A stretch of DNA of 64,000 nt from Zygaena filipendulae (taxonomy: Eukaryota; Arthropoda; Insecta; Lepidoptera; Zygaenidae), in assembly GCA_907165275.2 (NCBI GenBank), contig OU015662.1, positions 9,493,501 to 9,557,500 on the forward strand. The letters are read 5' to 3'. Positions 54,691-64,000 of the stretch are shown piece by piece (within the stretch, counting starts at the first letter, position 1; every line of letters starts with the position of its first letter). Under the pieces are notes generated by a model that was given only the letters and a program-made list of their open reading frames with translations, was not told the origin of the DNA and searched no databases. Made by a program: the position numbers and the translations under genes.

Positions 54691-56295
54691 AAAACTTGAG
54701 TTTCTGCAGTATCCAGCTGTCAGTTGAAAGCGATCCTCCCTAGAGCTGAAAAGTGTTACTTTCAACCCGCTTCTCAGACAACTTCAGACCTACTTTCCGA
54801 GTATGAGTAATGAAAAAACATTTATTACACTTGAAACTGGCTGAATACGAAAATAAGAAGTATATTATGGACAAGTGGTTTGTATTGTAATCATAAGTAT
54901 TGTAATTTGTATTGTAACCGGCAAATAACGTAATATTTGCGTCACCCGGGGCGTCTCCCACGCTCCGTCACGCAACTTAGATAAACGGACCCGTTTACAT
55001 CGACCCATTAAACTGGACAGCTGTCCTTATCTAACAACGGGCGTGTGATACACATCTTGAAAGAGATAGCACCAAAAATCCTCAAAACGCCTATGGCTAA
55101 ATCCCATGTTTTGTGTCCGAAAAAGTTAAACAAATAATTTCTTGTTAATTTATATTCAGACGAAAAATTTGAGATCGATTAAATTTTCTTTCTTTGCGTT
55201 CTTTAGTAAATATAGATATGTATTAGCAAAATTTTTCTAATAAATGTGGGAAAGTACATTAATAGCCAAATTATCGAGTCGGTTTTATGGAATCGTAAAA
55301 CACGCCATTACGAGTAGACGCCCAGTCGTGCAGACTATATCTCCATTTGCTATAGTCCTTGCAAACCCCTTTCGCCTCTGATCATTAAGAGAAAGATTTA
55401 AATATAAATAAATTATTCAACTTATTATAACAACAAAACATAAGCAAAGGTAACGAGGCATCGCGCAAAGGATGCGACAAGGCAACGGAGCGCGGCGTTT
55501 GATTGTGCACCGCAACGGTACAAGATCGTAAATTAGACGATAACAATCTGTACACGCCGTTAACAGGAACACCGCATCCATACATTAATAGATGGATGGT
55601 ATGGTACTTGTACCTTTAAATACATGCCTAACTCTTGTACGATGTGTTTCACGGGGACCACGGAACATCGAAGTGATGCAGAGACGTGCTAAAATGGAGG
55701 ACGCACCAAATTAATACCCATATAAGTACTAAACATCTGTACAGATTTTTACTATTCCAATTTAATTATTAAAAAATAGACTATTCTACTGTTGTAAGGC
55801 GCTCAGCACCAAGATTATCATTATAGGTACCTATGGTACCTATGGTACCTTTTAAAAACATGGACCGTTAAGAGGCTCCCCCACGCCAATGACCTTGGGC
55901 GCGCGAGCTTTCTTTCGTCCCACCCTACCTGACTCACCTCTGTGTAATTACGACATTTGAGTTATAAAAGCGCCATCTTTTAAAAAGTATTACTATTACT
56001 AATTATAATGCTTAGAACGACATCTAACAGATTTTCCTCGTACTACAATAAACTGCGGTGCAAGCGATAGCGGGAGATTAGACAAGCTCTACCATTATAG
56101 ACACACACAATATCATCACAATATTAAATAAAACTATGTAAATTTACTAGAAAAATTTATTCATACAATTTGTTTATTGTAACAATCATAGTAAGTAACA
56201 GTAAAATGACTGTATTTTTAAATCAATAAAAAATGTAAAATACCTAGCCCGGAAGATTGCTTTTAAACAATAAGGTAACCAGTTGTTCTTTATTT

Positions 56296-57095
56296 AACCG
56301 ACTTCAAAAAAGGAGGTTCTCTGTTTGACTTGTATGACTGTATTTATGTTTTTCCATGATAATCTTGCTTTTGACTGAACCGATTTTGATGCGGTTTTCG
56401 GAAAAGTATTTATTACACTTAAGAGCAGGCTTTGTACAAGGTTATGAGTTTGAACCGTATGTATGTATGTTTGTCCGCGATTATCATGCATCTGCCTGAA
56501 CTGATTTTGATGCAGTTTTCAGAAAAGTACAGTTTGTATGACTGTATTTATGTTTTTCCATGATAATCTTGCTTTTGACTGAACCGATTTTGATGCGGTT
56601 TTCGGAAAAGTATTTATTACACTTAAGAGCAGGTTTTGTACAAGGTTATGAGTTTGAACCGTATGTATGTATGTTTGTCCGCGATTATCATGCATCTGCC
56701 TGAACTGATTTTGATGCAGTTTTCAGAAAAGTACAGTTTGTATGACTGTATTTATGTTTTTCCATGATAATCTTGCTTTTGACTGAACCGATTTTGATGC
56801 GGTTTTCGGAAAAGTATTTATTACACTTAAGAGCAGGTTTTGTACAAGGTTATGAGTTTGAACCGTATGTATGTATGTTTGTCCGCGATTATCATGCATC
56901 TGCCTGAACTGATTTTGATGCAGTTTTCAGAAAAGTACAGTTTTTAGGAGGTTCTCTGTTTGACTTGTATGACTGTATTTATGTTTTTCCATGATAATCT
57001 TGCTTTTGACTGAACCGATTTTGATGCGGTTTTCGGAAAAGTATTTATTACACTTAAGAGCAGGTTTTGTACAAGGTTATGAATATATGTATGAA
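56296..57095 (+). repeat. 204-bp tandem array (about 3.7 units) from a 'ttaaccgacttc' repeat
   Basis: tgtatgactgtatttatg starts at about 56331, 56535, 56739 and 56966. The first two spacings are exactly 204 bp. The last is 227 because aggaggttctctgtttgac is present again. Units are nearly identical. Each unit has two related halves (gaaccgattttgatgcggtt and gaactgattttgatgcagtt). The array opens with ttaaccgacttcaaaaaagg. The ORF at 56294-56491 is a repeat shadow. Confidence 0.88.
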
Positions 57096-57817
57096 TATGT
57101 TATAAAATTTTAGACACATAATCTCACAATTCTACAGTTTGTAACGTTGTAAAATCAGGTTCGTTTGCATTTTTGGAACTACTGGCAACCATGGCTTCCG
57201 TTGGTATTTGCATTCTGTAACAAAATAGGCTATTAGGTACTTCTCTTTTGTTCATACTACTAAAATAATGTGACCGTGGCAACTTACTGGGATGATTACC
57301 CTAATATTTAGAGATGGTAGGTGTATGGAGTTACATATTCAACAAACAAGATGATTACATTTCACTTTAGACATACTATATACCTACCTACCTAGTAGGT
57401 TTTTAGGTTCCTAGTTACTAGGTAGGTCCTACTTACCTAGCACCTAGGTAAGTACCTAAGAACCTGTGGTTACTCTATTTCTGAAAACATTTGTGTATTT
57501 ATTTACTTAGCTAGATGATACTCACGGGCACAGGTCCACTTCAGGTACATTTTCTTTATTACAGTCAGTTTCGAGCAATATTTGTCTATTTTTTAAAATG
57601 AACAATGTATTGTAGTTAGTTGGGAACAATACGATTACGTAACAGTCCTACCTACTTTACTTATTTGCTCATCACACTACTATAAATAGGTACATTACCT
57701 ATTTCATTTTTTTAATCATATTTCATGTCAACAAACCATAATCAGACACAAAGTAGGTAGGTGCAAACAAACATTTTATAACTTATATTATATATATATA
57801 CGTAGATAGGTACTTAC

Positions 57818-57897
57818 TTTAATATTTTATTCATGTTTTTAGCGGTTTCTATTCTCCAATTCCGTCTTTTTTTTTTCTTGTTCCGATTATTTCCCAT
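57818..57897 (-). CDS. Candidate first coding exon (MGNNRNKKKKRRNW), possibly of the LZTS-like gene
   Basis: On the minus strand, ATG at 57897 opens 26 codons beginning MGNNRN-KKKKRRNWRIETAK, ending in a strong donor (aaa/gtaagt at 57817). No upstream ATG lies between it and a consensus initiator about 90 bp upstream. An MG start followed by a basic run would suit N-myristoylation and membrane binding, as in LZTS1 (MGSVSS). The exon leaves with two codon bases, whereas the next known exon (46825) enters in phase 0, so at least one intermediate exon is needed. It could instead belong to an unrelated gene or be chance. Confidence 0.35.
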
Positions 57898-58010
57898 TTC
57901 ACTGCACTTTTAATTTCTAGGTTATAAGTCGGTGTAAGAGACGACAAGCGACGCGGGTTCCCCTTTCGAATGCCGGAGCGCGACTGAATTCAAGCGGTGA
58001 ACGCGGTGAA
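57898..58010 (-). promoter_or_regulatory. Candidate promoter/5' UTR with TCAGTC initiator
   Basis: A local GC-rich patch (gttcaccgcgttcaccgc, cggcattcgaaaggggaac) contains TCAGTC at 57987-57982, which matches the arthropod initiator (TCAGTY). It lies about 90 bp upstream of the ATG at 57897. No TATA box is obvious. Confidence 0.35.
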
Positions 58011-58427
58011 CTCGCAATATATCAGAATTTAATTTCTAACAAAAAACAAAAAAACATAATTTTCAATTGAGATCACATAGTACACGTATTGTATTATGTT
58101 GAGTTTCTATACAAAGTTTAATTAGTGTGGATAAATGATTCATTGACTTCTGCGGTTTATTTGTATAAATCAGAGGGAAGTTTGTGATTTTTTTCTATCG
58201 AGAAAATTTTTAGTAATCGTGTTTTAACATCACATAGGACTTAGTGTATATCCTTAACTTTACTATATATTTTTTTCAATATTATTGATTGAATACTTTT
58301 ATTGATATACAGGTTCAAAAGTGAGAGGTGGGGCAGTTCTAGCCTCCTATAGGCCCACCGACATATTGACACGTTTGAATGTTAGAATTTTACATAATAC
58401 ATTTATTTTAATGTATAGGTCTATACA

Positions 58428-58753
58428 TATATAAAATTGAGGTGTCTGTTTGTAATTCCAAATTAATAGCTTCTCTAAATGTACCTATATGAAAGTATAC
58501 ACATACATACCTACGTTTCTTACATAGAAAATATTTTTTAAAGTTTTTCTCGGTCTGTCTGTCTTTCTGTCTGTCTGCCAGTCTGTTTGTTCCGGCTAAT
58601 CTCTGGAACGGCTGGACCGATTTTAACGGGACTTTCACTGGCAGATAACTGATGTTTAAGTAGTAACTTGGGCACTTTCATTTGAGAAAAAAGTAGGCAG
58701 TTCCTGCGGGAATTCCGAAACTCACGCGGGTAAAACCGCGGGGCACAGCTAGT
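58428..58753 (-). repeat. 'cccgcggtttcacccg' repeat, long reverse copy
   Basis: tataaaattgaggtgtctgt, gtctgtctgtctttctgtct, aacgggactttcactggcag, cctgcgggaattccgaaact, and the mirrored head ccgcggggcacagctagt. Longest copy of the 'gctatctgccag' subfamily here. Confidence 0.72.
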
Positions 58754-60199
58754 GTTTAGATATAATATGTCAACCATTACAATTTAATTGTGCCCTTACT
58801 ATCCGCTCGCTTATTGTGGGGTCAAAGTGTTGCACGTGCGAGGCAGATGTGTGCCATTCGACAGGAGTAGGCGAATGTGTGCTCAGAGCACATCTGCTTT
58901 CGTTACCCTCCCGTTAAAATTGCCCTACCCATTAATTAGGATGACGTTCACAAAAGAATTCTACGAATACCGGAAAAAACGGCTATTTAAGATATTTAGC
59001 CATCTACTAGAAAAAAAACAATACAAAAAATGTAGGTATATAAGTAAGTATGTATAAGTATTGTGTTCTTAAAAAAAATTTGCTTATGATTAAATTAAAA
59101 AAAACAGGAGAATAAATTTAACTTGGAACTACTAAACTAAACTAAATTAATTTTCATTTGATATTGTGTCAGTAGATAATGTAGGTAATTGGATATTGTG
59201 TATGTACGTACCTACGTATTCGCTTTCTATTCTTCGTTTTTTATTTTAAACTCAATTTATTAGCATTCCGGATAAATCTTCGTGATTATTGGTTTGCTGT
59301 TTTGATAATGTATATTGTATATTTGTAAACGCTTTAAAAAAGAAAAATAAATAGAGTTAAACGCTTTTGCGACAAAATTAAAATATGCCTTACAATATTT
59401 TTAGATTTACATGGGAATTTGGATTTTGTTTTATATTTTATGAAAATCAGTTCACAAGTGACTGAAAAATCGCGTAACATACAAATTATGTAAATATGTA
59501 TTACAATATATTGCATACGAACTGAGAACTCCCTCCATTTTTTTTGCAGCCTTTAGAATTTTTTTTTCTAATTGTTCATATTTTGATTATACTGCAATTT
59601 GCCGAACTTGAGCTGAAATTATACAGACCCGGATACGCGTGTAGTCGTTCCGAACCGAAAAAATCAATGGTCCAATCATAATTATCGATCGATCGCTCTA
59701 AAAATATCTACTGGCGTTGGATATGAAAAAAAAATCACTTTCTTCGACACACGTTATATTCACGCCATGACCGAATTCGAAAGCAAAAACATCGTACAAT
59801 ATACTGGTGTAGACACATTAGATTCCTATCGCTATTGTAGGTACACGATCTAACTTGTACAATGTACATAAGTCGAGATTAGCTATAAATAAAGCATAGG
59901 TATATTTGGTATATTTTATGTGCAGTTTCTCTTTCGTTTTGATATTAATTATTACTTTTTTATCACTATAGAGACTAGGAAGTTTATCTTTATGGTAAAA
60001 AACAAAATTGCAAAATTAAAACAGTTTTCACAATACATACTACCTTGGACACTAATAGTTACTGACACCTGCTGACCTTATCACTGACACATTGCAAATC
60101 ATCAAAAAGTTCTAAGAGAAACCGTGACTGGAACCGACGCAGCGTGCAACGCCTGTAGTGGATCGCACGTCTTACGATTCGACCACTTGGTACTCAATG

Positions 60200-60370
60200 T
60201 AAGCTTAAAAGTAAAGATTTAGTCCGTCTGTCTACGTATTCCGGCTAATCTCTGAAACGGTTGGATCGATTTTGATGGGACTTTCATTTGCAGATAGCTG
60301 ATGCTGATGCTGTAAGATTTAATTTTTTTTTTCATGCGCGGGTGAAAAGTTTTATACATAAGTTACTTAT
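60200..60370 (-). repeat. 'cccgcggtttcacccg' repeat, partial reverse copy
   Basis: agtccgtctgtctacgtatt, ccggctaatctctgaaacgg and gatgggactttcatttgcag, then a broken head (catgcgcgggtgaaaag). Confidence 0.55.
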
Positions 60371-60732
60371 ATTTTAATTTTATTTTACTGAAATTAACTG
60401 AAAACTAGAAAGAAGTTTGCTCAGAATCAACTAGCGAATCGATCGCACTATGTTTTAATATAAGTTATATTTTTTCATTTTTATTAGCCCATGTCTAAAT
60501 TACTTATATTACAATATTTGGCGCGTACGCCGCCCGCAGCATAAAAATTCGAACCGGTAGGCGCGGGCGTAGCGCTTGGAATTTCTCAGATAGGTCACCT
60601 CCAAACTAATGTTGAATAACTTTTAAAGTATAAATTTTATCGACTTCAAATATATTTTAATCATCTTATTGTTTATTTTTTTAAATGGGGTGTATCAGGT
60701 TTTCAGTTCATTCATTAACACGTTGTATAAGT
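60366..60732. mobile_element. Inverted-repeat MITE, second copy (reverse of 13364)
   Basis: aaattaactgaaaac at about 60391 and gttttcagttcattcattaa at 60699-60718 are the ends. The interior is the reverse complement of 13364-13726, including ggcgcgtacgccgcccgcag and ccggtaggcgcgggcgtagc. Confidence 0.72.
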
Positions 60733-60789
60733 AGTAACTTTAACGTTTTTATTTTAATTTTATTTTTCTAGTTACCTATATTATGTTAC

Positions 60790-60910
60790 TACTATAGGTA
60801 AGTACAGGTTGCCTGGAAGAAATTGCTTTAAGCAATAAGGCCGCCCTTTGTTGCCTGTATTCCCCACCATGTATTCATATTTTTGTTTCTGGTGACAATA
60901 AAGAATATTT
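60790..60910 (+). repeat. Non-LTR tail (gcaataaggccgcc...aataaag)
   Basis: agcaataaggccgccctttg and ggtgacaataaagaatattt, leading straight into the GTATT run. Same tail type as 35274-35620. Confidence 0.65.
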
Positions 60911-60985
60911 GTATTGTATTGTATTGTATTGTATTGTATTGTATTGTATTGTATTGTATTGTATTGTATTGTATTGTATTGTATT
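60911..60985 (+). repeat. (GTATT)15 microsatellite
   Basis: Fifteen uninterrupted GTATT units, 75 bp. It has grown from the 3' end of the adjacent non-LTR tail, whose terminal repeat is itself GTATT-like. Confidence 0.97.
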
Positions 60986-61404
60986 GCACTTGCTATCGAT
61001 TTCTTTTTGCAATTTCTTAGAAGATAACAGGATATAGTTTTTTATGGCGGATGGCGTATTTTTCGTTTTCTTTTCGTGTCATGTCATAATATAATGTGAA
61101 TTCATTTAATAACTAAACCACAGTGGAGCAGTGCGCGCGTGCAGGTCGGGCCCACTTGTCTTGTGTATCAACTTTTTAAGGCTGGAGAAAGCTGGGCGAG
61201 ATAGGCTCCTCGGAGAGAGGTATCGTCACCGAGAGATTATCGCTCGTGGATGCGATCGATGTGACTGGATACACTAATAATTTATTATGGATGCGAAACT
61301 TTGTGTTCACTTATCTGTTACCACCTACAAGTACATGATATTGGGCCACGATTGTCGATGCCGCATAAAAAAGAGGAAAGGTGAAAAAAAAATAGTTGAG
61401 AAAT

Positions 61405-61520
61405 AGCTGTTCCCAGCCATAATTTCGGACCATGTGTCCGTTTCTGTACTCCTGAAAATGTGTACGCTAAATGATGATCGGTTGAGTAGATAAGGCGTGA
61501 AAAATAACAGACAAACGTAG
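61405..61520 (+). repeat. Degraded 'ctagctgt' repeat fragment
   Basis: atagctgttcccagccataa, gtttctgtactcctgaaaat, gatgatcggttgagtagata and aaggcgtgaaaaataaca keep the family order without the GC-rich head. Confidence 0.5.
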
Positions 61521-62480
61521 TTTCAAGTTTATTTATTTTTCTGTTTTGTAACTTACAGCAATATATTAATTTATTTGGTAAATCGCATTAAAAATATTTA
61601 TTAATTTCTTCATCAGATTTTCACCTAGAAAGAGTTTTCTTTATTATTTCTTTAAAAAAAACATTCGAATTGAGAATATTCCATTTTTGTGGTCGTTTAA
61701 AAATACAGAGTATCATCAACTTGGTAATCACTACATAACTTATGACTCTTGCATTGTGGCACCAAAGAATGGTGCATATTAGTGAAATACTGGGGACCTT
61801 GACACCAATGCGTTCCGAACCACTTCGTGAATCGTGACGTGATCACAACTAATCCAATTTAAAGCGTCTCACGAGCGCGGTGATGAGTGCTGACTGCTGA
61901 CGTTTGTGGAGCGCCTAATGCAACGATGTGAAGTGACGTAATGCCATGCAGCGCCCTTATTCACTATGATCTTAAGACGCTCGCTGCGGACAACGCGCCA
62001 CAAATATTGTCTTTCCTTCGTTCTCAAAGAAGTGTCTTATGGTATACAGAATATTAATCCATACTAATATTATAAAGAGGTAAAACTATGTGAATTGTGA
62101 GTTTGTGTCGTTTGTTTTTTTTGGAACGCGCGTTATGGGCAAGGAATGTTGTTGGTCATAGTGAATTAGGGCCCAGTTTTTGAGACCGTGGAAAATTGGT
62201 CGTAAAAACCTATTAATAATAATAATATAAAACATTTATTCACAGTCACCATGACTAAAACTACACAGAGTTTAAGAGACTTACTTATTTAGTACCTACA
62301 CGTATACTTAATGTAGAAAAGCCAAAGTGAGATTCTATATTCTATGTGTAATATAATTTAAGCTATTGACTCTTCGTTGAGTAAATTAAAATAAACAAAT
62401 ACATAATGCGCGATGGAGTCATCCTTATATGAACTTTTGTAAGCAAGGCAGCTTTAAAGTTCACAACTTGTACGAATATT

Positions 62481-62829
62481 AAGGTCCGTTTATATCTACA
62501 GATATTGAGCGTGCCAGACACGTTCCGTAGCAGACAAAATAATATTTTCCTACACAGTGCGTATTAACGTATTCACATCTATCATAACACGGCTGCGCAG
62601 ACGCCGACAGACACAGGCCAGTATTGGCGTAAAGAATATTTTGTCTCGAGGTTCATTTCTGTACGTGTTAAGGCTACAGATCGAGCAGGGTGGATACAGC
62701 ATCGGAACCGTGCAGACATCTTTTGTAATTAACGGTGTCTGTTGGTTTCTGCTTACATTTCTGCCCTGGCACGTGTCTGGCACGGAACGTGTCTGGCACG
62801 CTCAATGTCTGCAGATGCAAACGGACCTT
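62481..62829. mobile_element. 349-bp element with ~45-bp inverted repeats
   Basis: The left end aaggtccgtttatatctaca...gagcgtgccagacacgttcc is mirrored at the right end by ggaacgtgtctggcacgctc, then gcagatgcaaacggacctt. The right arm carries an extra gtgtctggcacg unit. Open frames on both strands here are explained by the palindromic structure. Confidence 0.78.
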
Positions 62830-63963
62830 TAGTTGTAACACTTGCATGCATTGTACAATGTTCTTCAAACCCACAACATGATACACCTGTAAGACAACAC
62901 ATCGATCAGCAAAGTTTGCGTCATTTCAACCATCGTTTTCTGAAGTTCTAACATCCCCAACTTGGCACACAACAGATTTGCGCGACCCACACAACGGCGG
63001 CATTGATTGTTTGGAGTTAGGGCGTTTATTATAAAATATCTTTGGGGCCATCTCGTTTGTCGACACCCACACTTGCAATGTTAGGCAAGATTTAAAGTTT
63101 TTAATCTTAAACAAAAGATAAACGATTAGTTAAATTACGTAGGTTACGTTGTTCAAAACAATAGATAAGTATTTTAAATTGTTTGCAAACAAGATGCCTT
63201 ACTCATAATAATTAATATGTTGATTGTTATGAAATGAATATTGTTGGTTAGTACAGACTTTAAAGTTTACATAAGGCAAGAAGTTTTCTTTTTATAAGGA
63301 GTTTTCCATTGCTTTTGAAAACTACTAGAGACTGAAACGATACCGCTCCTGTATCTTTAGGCCAGGGTCTACTTTCACCCCTGTTTGTACGGCAGAAAAA
63401 CTTGTTGTTATACGACTTATTGTTGTAATACGAGTGTGATAGTAACGATATGCGTGGGAAGACCTTAATCGAGACGGAAGTTTTGTTTTATTTGAGCAGA
63501 ATTCATTTTCTGCTAGAATCTGTGATTTGGGATTCTTTGAGATTAAAGTAGGTATTTAGGAATCTTTTGGACTTTCATAAGTGCGTAGCACTAGTCTATA
63601 TTAGTATCATCGTCTACTGACGCTTACTATCAGATGTGTGTAGTAAATACAAAAATATGTGATTGTTTTTTTATCAATTTCCTGTTTGAATATTCAGAGA
63701 CAAAGTTCAAACAAAACAACATATTTCATCAGAGCTGCACAAGCGATTCATTGAAATTCATTCCTAGGTCATACAAAGTATATTATAATTGGAAGTCGTA
63801 ATAAATTCATTAAAAATTCGTTCACGTAACACGTTCAGTGGTAATACCTACATGAATACATTTGCTACCTACTGCAGCACGCTCTTAAAACTTATTGAGG
63901 GGACTAACAATAGAATACAAATTGTAACAAATAATAACATTAAAAACATTTTACAACACACAT

Positions 63964-64000
63964 TAAGCTTGTATCATGGAAATCAAGCAAATATTGTGGT
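63964..64000 (-). mobile_element. SINE fragment cut by window edge
   Basis: tatcatggaaatcaagcaaa and attgtggt match the 3' part of the SINE at 17850 (tgtcgtggaaaccaagcaat). Confidence 0.5.

Larger units (their letters stand above)
46826..57810. other. Repeat-rich region without an established gene
   Basis: If the exon at 57.9 kb belongs to the LZTS-like gene, this is its first intron(s), and it must hide at least one small coding exon whose length leaves remainder 1 on division by 3. I could not identify it. An ORF near 49852 (MSSKKLRATKRSELPMDKCL and about 28 more codons) is open but unrecognised. Repeats are listed separately. Confidence 0.5.
58020..64000. other. Repeat-rich right flank without recognised gene
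   Basis: No conserved coding sequence. The 89-codon frame at 58788-59057 and frames near 62550-62950 are unrecognised or inside repeats. It contains inverted-repeat elements, repeat tails and a microsatellite listed separately; the rest is unique-looking AT-rich DNA. Confidence 0.5.

Noticed and set aside
60911..60985. Regular short repeats as a possible CRISPR-like array
   Set aside because: A contiguous 5-bp microsatellite without spacers, in a eukaryotic genome.
62550..62951. Overlapping frames on both strands
   Set aside because: They fall in the palindromic element 62481-62829; mirrored frames are a consequence of the inverted repeats.

Overview
The window looks like nuclear DNA from a moth or butterfly. 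It is AT-rich and intron-rich. It is packed with short transposons of types familiar from Lepidoptera: the 'ctagctgtgccccgcggtttcacccgcg' family, 'ttaaccgacttc...ggaggttctc' repeats, tRNA-headed SINEs, and non-LTR tails ending in 'aataaagtatttgtattgtatt'. Its chemoreceptor gene is close to insect IR25a. There are no prokaryotic features such as operons, ribosome binding sites or CRISPR arrays.

Layout. (1) 1-7980 is gene-poor and full of fold-back elements and repeat fragments. (2) 8071-9447 (+) is a three-exon gene for a 121-residue, highly acidic, lysine-patched nuclear-type protein resembling prothymosin. (3) 9530-14800 is intergenic and contains a hAT-type MITE with a perfect 8-bp target duplication. 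(4) 14881-29730 (+) is a complete 12-exon gene for the ionotropic receptor co-receptor IR25a. The model gives 933 residues, and all splice phases close. (5) 30283-46825 (-) holds the five last exons of an LZTS/Fez1-family coiled-coil gene, convergent with Ir25a; the two polyadenylation signals are about 500 bp apart. Its 12-kb intron carries a very young LTR retrotransposon (37812-41357). A possible first exon and promoter of this gene lie at 57.8-58.0 kb. (6) 46826-64000 holds no gene I can establish, but several inverted-repeat transposons, a 204-bp tandem array, a (GTATT)15 microsatellite and many repeat tails.

The three genes have no obvious shared function. Ir25a is an odour/taste/thermo-hygrosensory ion channel co-receptor. 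The LZTS-like protein belongs to a family of cytoplasmic or membrane-associated scaffolds. The small acidic protein is probably a chromatin-associated housekeeping factor.

Four observations stand out. The retrotransposon has identical 253-bp LTRs and a single intact 615-codon ORF that fuses Gag, protease and the integrase C-terminus, with reverse transcriptase and the integrase core missing. A MITE family, with three of its four copies in Ir25a introns, carries paired TGACGTCA palindromes at constant 45-46 bp spacing. A short upstream ORF overlaps the Ir25a start codon. MITEs also sit directly beside LZTS splice sites. Exon boundaries were set by splice consensus, phase continuity and remembered family sequences; no search was run.
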